Source of the DNA: Methanoculleus sp. UBA77
GTDB lineage: Archaea > Halobacteriota > Methanomicrobia > Methanomicrobiales > Methanoculleaceae
Reading direction: 5' to 3'
NCBI GenBank assembly: GCA_002499455.1
Contig: DALN01000046.1
Coordinates: 1 to 10,326 of the forward strand
Length of the DNA stretch: 10,326 nucleotides
Part shown: positions 6,867 through 10,326 of the stretch, piece by piece
How the letters are laid out: every line of letters starts with the position of its first letter
Position numbering within the stretch: position 1 is the stretch's first letter
The notes under the pieces: model-generated
The model's input: only the letters and a program-made list of their open reading frames with translations
Database searches by the model: none
Told to the model about the DNA's origin: nothing
Position numbers and translations under genes: made by a program

Positions 6867-6894
6867 CTGAATATCTGAATATATATTCATATAT
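6867..6894 (+). promoter_or_regulatory. Operator/promoter of the metal ATPase (24-base near-palindrome)
   Basis: Bases 6871-6894 form an inverted repeat with one mismatched pair; the perfect core is TGAATATATATTCA (6876-6889). CTGAATAT is repeated directly at 6867-6874 and 6875-6882, and the inverted arm follows. TGAA-n6-TTCA-type dyads are known operators of ArsR/SmtB repressors such as CadC and SmtB. The AT core is also the only TATA-like sequence here, predicting initiation near 6905-6912. A bound repressor would occlude TBP. The probable ligand is the ArsR-like protein encoded at 9614-10006. Confidence 0.65.
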
Positions 6895-6920
6895 TGTACG
6901 TCAGTGAGACGGAACTGTCT

Positions 6921-7058
6921 ATGCCGATTCGAGATGACCGAAAGGATCCATGCTCATGCCGTTGCGAACGCCGGGTATATCTCCTGGATGCCGGCGCATC
7001 GCTGCTGCGAAGCACCGGACGTGCCGGATACGGGCCGGGGGGTAACGATGGTCCATAA
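6921..7058 (+). other. Possible Cys-containing leader ORF (45 aa) overlapping the ATPase start
   Basis: An ATG at 6921, close to the predicted transcript start, opens a 45-codon frame containing CSCRC at residues 11-15. It ends with TAA at 7056-7058, eleven bases inside the ATPase frame if that begins at 7048. No clear ribosome site precedes it, and third-position GC by my count is about 53 percent, against about 72 percent for the ATPase frame over the same stretch. It may therefore be chance. Confidence 0.2.
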
Positions 7059-9588
7059 CCATTCGTCCCCGGAGAGCGACGCGGAGAAGATCGCCTGCCG
7101 AGACGACTGCTGCTGTGGTTCCCGGGAACAACCGGGCGAACCCGGGCCGGCCGCGACCTGCGGCTGCTGTCCGGGGGATGAGCCTGCATCGGCCGAACCT
7201 CTCTGCGACTGCGGGAGCGGGGACGACCCGCACTGGCGGGCGGGCCCCGGACCTGCCGCGCTGACCGAGACATTCACCGTGGACGGTCTTGATTGTGCCG
7301 ACTGTGCCGCTACGCTTGAAAAGAGCATCGGAAGGCTCAACGGCGTCATCGATGTGGACGTCAACTTCGCCGCAGCGATGATGAGAGTGACCTATGATCG
7401 GGCGCAGATTCGGCCGGAGGAGATCGAGAGGGCTGTCGGCGGTTTCGGCTACCGGGCCGCGCTCGTCTCCGCCCGAGATCGGCCGGAGGTCCGGCGATCA
7501 GTCTTCCGTCTCTCCGGCCTCGACTGCGCCGACTGCGCTGCCGGCCTGGAGAGACGGGTCGGCGCGCTTCCGGGCGTGTACTCGGTGCAGGTCAACTTTG
7601 CCGCCGGGACGATGACGGTGGAGCATACCGCTCCCGCTGCCGAAATCCTGAAAACGGTGGAGCAGGGCGGGTATAAGGCCGAACGCGAAGAGGCCGGCCG
7701 GCACCGCCCGGAAGTTACGTCTGCGTGGTGGACCCACCGGCGCACCCAGGCGACCATCGTCTCCGGCATCATCCTGGCAGCGGCCGGTGCCCTGGATCTG
7801 TTGGGTCTCGGCGATCCGATCGTGATCCCGCTGTACGCCGCGGCTGCGATCGTCGGCGGCTACAGCACGGCGAAACGGGGGCTGTACGGCCTGCGCTCCC
7901 TCACCTTCGACATGAACCTTCTCATGACCGTCGCCGTCATCGGGGCGGCGGCCATCGGGGAATGGGGCGAAGGCGCAACCGTTGCCTTCCTCTTCTCCCT
8001 CGGCAACGCCCTGCAGACCTACACGATGGATAGGACCCGGCAGTCCATCCGGACGCTGATGGACCTGGCCCCGCCCGATGCTCTGGTGCGGCGCAACGGA
8101 GTGGAGCAGAGGCTGCCGGTCGAGGAGGTTGCCGTCGGCGACCTGATCATCGTCAGGCCCGGGGAGAGGATTGCGATGGACGGCACGGTGAGGAGCGGCG
8201 CATCGGCCGTCAACCAGGCGACGATCACCGGGGAGTCGCTCCCGGTGGAGAAGGCCGCCGGCGATACCGTGTATGCCGGGACCGTCAACGAACACGGCGC
8301 CCTGGAGATCGAGGTCACCCGGGTTGCCGCGGACTCGACGCTGGCGAAGATCATGCACCTGGTGGAGGAGGCCCAGGCCCGGAAAGCGCCCTCGCAGCAG
8401 TTCGTCGACCTCTTCGCCAGGTATTATACCCCGGCGGTCCTGCTTGCCGCCGCCGGCACCATGGTCGTCCCCTGGCTGCTGTTCGGCCAGGACTTTGCGA
8501 CCTGGTTCTATACCGGGCTCGTGCTGCTGGTCATCTCCTGCCCGTGCGCCCTGGTCATCTCGACGCCGGTCTCCATCGTCTCGGCGATCGGCAATGCATC
8601 CCGTAACGGCGTTCTCATCAAAGGCGGCGCATATCTCGAGCAGATGGGGACCATTCAGGCCGTCGCCTTCGATAAAACTGGCACCCTGACCCACGGCCGC
8701 CCGGTGGTCACCGATATCCTGCCTCTCGGCGGACGCACCGAACGTGACCTCCTGGCCGTGGCGGCGGCCGTCGAGAAACGGTCCGAACACCCTCTGGCCG
8801 TGGCCGTCGTCGAGAGAGCCGGGGATCTGCCCCTGCCGCCGGCGACGAACTTCAAGGCCCTGGTCGGCCGCGGCGCCCGGGCGGACGTCGGTGGGCAGAC
8901 GGTCTACGTCGGCAATCTGCGCCTCTTTGATGAGTTGGGCCTGAATCCGGCGCAGTACGAGGCCACGGTGACCGGGTTTGAAGAAGAGGGCAAGACGGTC
9001 ATGCTGGTCGGCTCCGGGGGTGCGATCTCTGGCATGATCGCGGTGGCCGACACGTTGCGCGGCAGCGGCAGGGACGCCGTCTCGGCGCTTCGCCGGGCCG
9101 GCATGAAGCAGATCGCCATGCTGACCGGCGACAACCGCCGGGTGGCCGGGTTCATCGGAAAGAACCTCGGCCTCGATGCCTGCTACAGCGACCTGCTGCC
9201 GCAGGAGAAGGTGGCCGCCGTCCAGGAGATGACGAGAGAGTTCGGTCCCGTCGTGATGGTCGGGGACGGCGTCAACGACGCCCCGGCACTGGCAGCCGCC
9301 AGCGTCGGCGTTGCGATGGGGGTGGCCGGCTCGGATACGGCGCTGGAGACGGCCGATATCGCCCTGATGTCCGACGATCTGGGCAAACTGGCCTACGTGA
9401 TCGACCTGAGCCGCAGGACGGTGGCCGTTGTCAAGCAGAACATCGGTTTCGCCATCCTGGTCAAACTGGTCTTCGTTGCCCTGACGTTTCTCGGGTTCGT
9501 CGATCTCTGGCTGGCGGTGCTTGCCGACACAGGTTCGTCGCTTCTCGTGACCTTAAACGGCATGCGCTTGATGCAGAAGACCGGCTGA
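7048..9588 (+). CDS. P1B-type heavy-metal-exporting ATPase (Zn/Cd/Pb)
   Basis: This 846-residue membrane pump uses ATP to move soft divalent metals out of the cytosol. The first ~60 residues are Cys-rich (17, 21-23, 38, 40-41, 53, 55). Two HMA domains follow, each with GLDCADC (cysteines 83/86 and 160/163). Membrane segments begin near 235. The actuator has TGES (394-397), and the ion-pore helix has SCPCALV (CPC 498-500). The phosphorylated aspartate is D542 in DKTGTLT, followed by HP (581-582) and GDGVND (739-744). Lysine 806 and aspartate 827 in the last helices are the pair seen in Zn/Cd/Pb pumps (P1B-2, ZntA/CadA type) rather than copper pumps. The 7048 start has GGGGGGT just upstream. 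ATG at 6934 (884 residues) is closer to the predicted transcript start and also codon-like, but lacks a ribosome site; GTG at 6904 is too near the promoter. All catalytic motifs are intact. Confidence 0.9.
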   Translation: MVHNHSSPESDAEKIACRDDCCCGSREQPGEPGPAATCGCCPGDEPASAEPLCDCGSGDDPHWRAGPGPAALTETFTVDGLDCADCAATLEKSIGRLNGVIDVDVNFAAAMMRVTYDRAQIRPEEIERAVGGFGYRAALVSARDRPEVRRSVFRLSGLDCADCAAGLERRVGALPGVYSVQVNFAAGTMTVEHTAPAAEILKTVEQGGYKAEREEAGRHRPEVTSAWWTHRRTQATIVSGIILAAAGALDLLGLGDPIVIPLYAAAAIVGGYSTAKRGLYGLRSLTFDMNLLMTVAVIGAAAIGEWGEGATVAFLFSLGNALQTYTMDRTRQSIRTLMDLAPPDALVRRNGVEQRLPVEEVAVGDLIIVRPGERIAMDGTVRSGASAVNQATITGESLPVEKAAGDTVYAGTVNEHGALEIEVTRVAADSTLAKIMHLVEEAQARKAPSQQFVDLFARYYTPAVLLAAAGTMVVPWLLFGQDFATWFYTGLVLLVISCPCALVISTPVSIVSAIGNASRNGVLIKGGAYLEQMGTIQAVAFDKTGTLTHGRPVVTDILPLGGRTERDLLAVAAAVEKRSEHPLAVAVVERAGDLPLPPATNFKALVGRGARADVGGQTVYVGNLRLFDELGLNPAQYEATVTGFEEEGKTVMLVGSGGAISGMIAVADTLRGSGRDAVSALRRAGMKQIAMLTGDNRRVAGFIGKNLGLDACYSDLLPQEKVAAVQEMTREFGPVVMVGDGVNDAPALAAASVGVAMGVAGSDTALETADIALMSDDLGKLAYVIDLSRRTVAVVKQNIGFAILVKLVFVALTFLGFVDLWLAVLADTGSSLLVTLNGMRLMQKTG

Positions 9589-9613
9589 TCGGGCCGCCCC
9601 GGAGCCCCTCCCG

Positions 9614-10006
9614 TCATCTCCGCCGGACATGGTCGAGGCCGTGCTGTAGCAGAACGGCGATACCCTCGTCGTTCAGCGAATACATGGCCATCGTACCTTC
9701 CCTGCGGTACTTGACCAGGCGGGCCCCGCGCAGCAGGCGGAGTTGATGCGATACCGCCGATTGCGCCATCTGCACCACCGCCGCGATGTCGCAGACGCAC
9801 AACTCGCGCCTGGACAGCGCGTAGAGTATCTTGAACCGGGTCATGTCGCCCAGGAGCCGGAATATCTCGGTTGCCTGCTGAACGTCTTCCTCCGGCGCCA
9901 TCTCATTCTTTGCCTGACAGATCGCCTGGGGATGCTCGCACAGCTCGTCGCACACGTCAACATCACAGGGAGGCTCTTTCGTCACATCACCTGAATATGC
10001 GGCCAT
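9614..10006 (-). CDS. CadC-like ArsR/SmtB-family metal-responsive repressor
   Basis: This 130-residue winged-helix regulator starts at the ATG at 10006, with AAAGGA eight bases upstream; the frame is open to 10237 but that extension is not family-like. Residues 69-73 (ELCVCD) are the alpha-3 metal-binding motif of ArsR/CadC (C70, C72). N-terminal cysteines 14, 19, 23 and 30 could complete a CadC-type alpha-3N thiolate site for Cd, Pb or Zn. The recognition helix lies around QSAVSHQLRLL (82-92), and the wing around KYRREGTMAMYSL (99-111). The second, zinc-type alpha-5 site looks degenerate: LNDEGI has glycine where CadC has histidine. It should repress without metal and release when metal binds. 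Unusually it converges on the ATPase, with only 25 bases between the stops. CTGAATAT, also in the ATPase operator, occurs at 9991-9998 within its first codons. Confidence 0.88.
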   Translation of the reverse strand: MAAYSGDVTKEPPCDVDVCDELCEHPQAICQAKNEMAPEEDVQQATEIFRLLGDMTRFKILYALSRRELCVCDIAAVVQMAQSAVSHQLRLLRGARLVKYRREGTMAMYSLNDEGIAVLLQHGLDHVRRR

Positions 10007-10326
10007 ATCAAATATCCTTTCTGACTCCGTGAATTCGCCGGACCGCGACCGGCAATCGCACCGTTCGCTCTTTCGTTCGGGACAATGCCGCCTCCCTTCC
10101 GGGCCGCTCCGGTTCTTCTGCAATGCGCCGCCGGGGGAAACGAGATCCCGGAGCCGGTTGTCCGGGCGAGACCCCGGAATGATAACGGCAGAATCTTCTC
10201 TTTCCTCAGGAACTATTTCTCTATATGGTCGATACACGAACGTGCGAGAGGCGTGGGGTGTAGCGGAGTGTCGCCGGCACCTTCCACCGATTACGGGGCG
10301 GGGGAGACCTTCCGGAGTTCCCGCGC
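10007..10326. other. Spacer upstream of the ArsR-like gene, no gene seen
   Basis: No frame here looks coding. A TATA-like CCATATAG on the minus strand (about 10221-10228) could drive the repressor gene, but it would leave a leader of roughly 190 bases. AT-rich sequence just upstream of the ATG (10007-10020) carries the ribosome site. No other structure is clear. Confidence 0.4.

Noticed and set aside
6904..6933. GTG 6904 as the ATPase start
   Set aside because: It lies about 10 bases after the operator/TATA element, at or before the expected transcript start.
7498..8790. 430-residue minus-strand frame inside the ATPase gene
   Set aside because: It is antisense to an ATPase with every catalytic motif intact, has the biased composition of a high-GC shadow, and resembles no family.
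10007..10237. Extension of the ArsR-like protein to 207 residues
   Set aside because: CadC-type repressors are about 120 residues; the extra part is low-similarity Arg/Ser/Glu-rich sequence, and ATG 10006 has AAAGGA at good spacing.

Overview
The window looks like a GC-rich euryarchaeal methanogen chromosome, most like Methanoculleus or another Methanomicrobiales. This is an inference from three things: a RaSEA-type (archaeosine) radical SAM protein, archaeal TATA boxes placed upstream of several genes, and tandem FemAB-like and CapK-like genes of the kind found in archaeal surface-polysaccharide loci. No rRNA, tRNA, CRISPR array or transposase was seen.

Left part (1-4958) is the edge of a putative surface-polysaccharide or cell-envelope locus. 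It holds the C-terminal end of one FemAB/GNAT-like transferase (1-226), a complete second copy (649-1677), and an in-frame, N-terminally deleted third copy (about 1738-2110) directly after it. Converging on these from the other strand is a two-gene operon of PaaK/CapK-type adenylate-forming enzymes (4958 to 3531, then 3514 to 2132). These two are tandem paralogues, nearly identical in the middle and diverged at both ends. Between the first two FemAB genes lies a hairpin-rich, roughly 31-base periodic spacer (about 288-472).

Middle part: a 478-base divergent spacer (4959-5436) carries TATA elements in both directions and several inverted repeats. It is followed by a radical SAM protein of the archaeosine-synthase RaSEA family (5437-6630), a tRNA-modification enzyme probably unrelated to the polysaccharide genes.

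Right part (6860-10006) is a heavy-metal resistance module. It contains a P1B-type Zn/Cd/Pb-exporting ATPase with two HMA domains and an extra Cys-rich N-terminus, preceded by a strong 24-base near-palindrome that overlaps the likely TATA element. Convergent with it is a CadC-type ArsR-family repressor with an intact cysteine metal site. The simplest model is that the repressor binds the palindrome and releases it when thiophilic metal is bound, so the ATPase is made. The last 320 bases hold no convincing gene.
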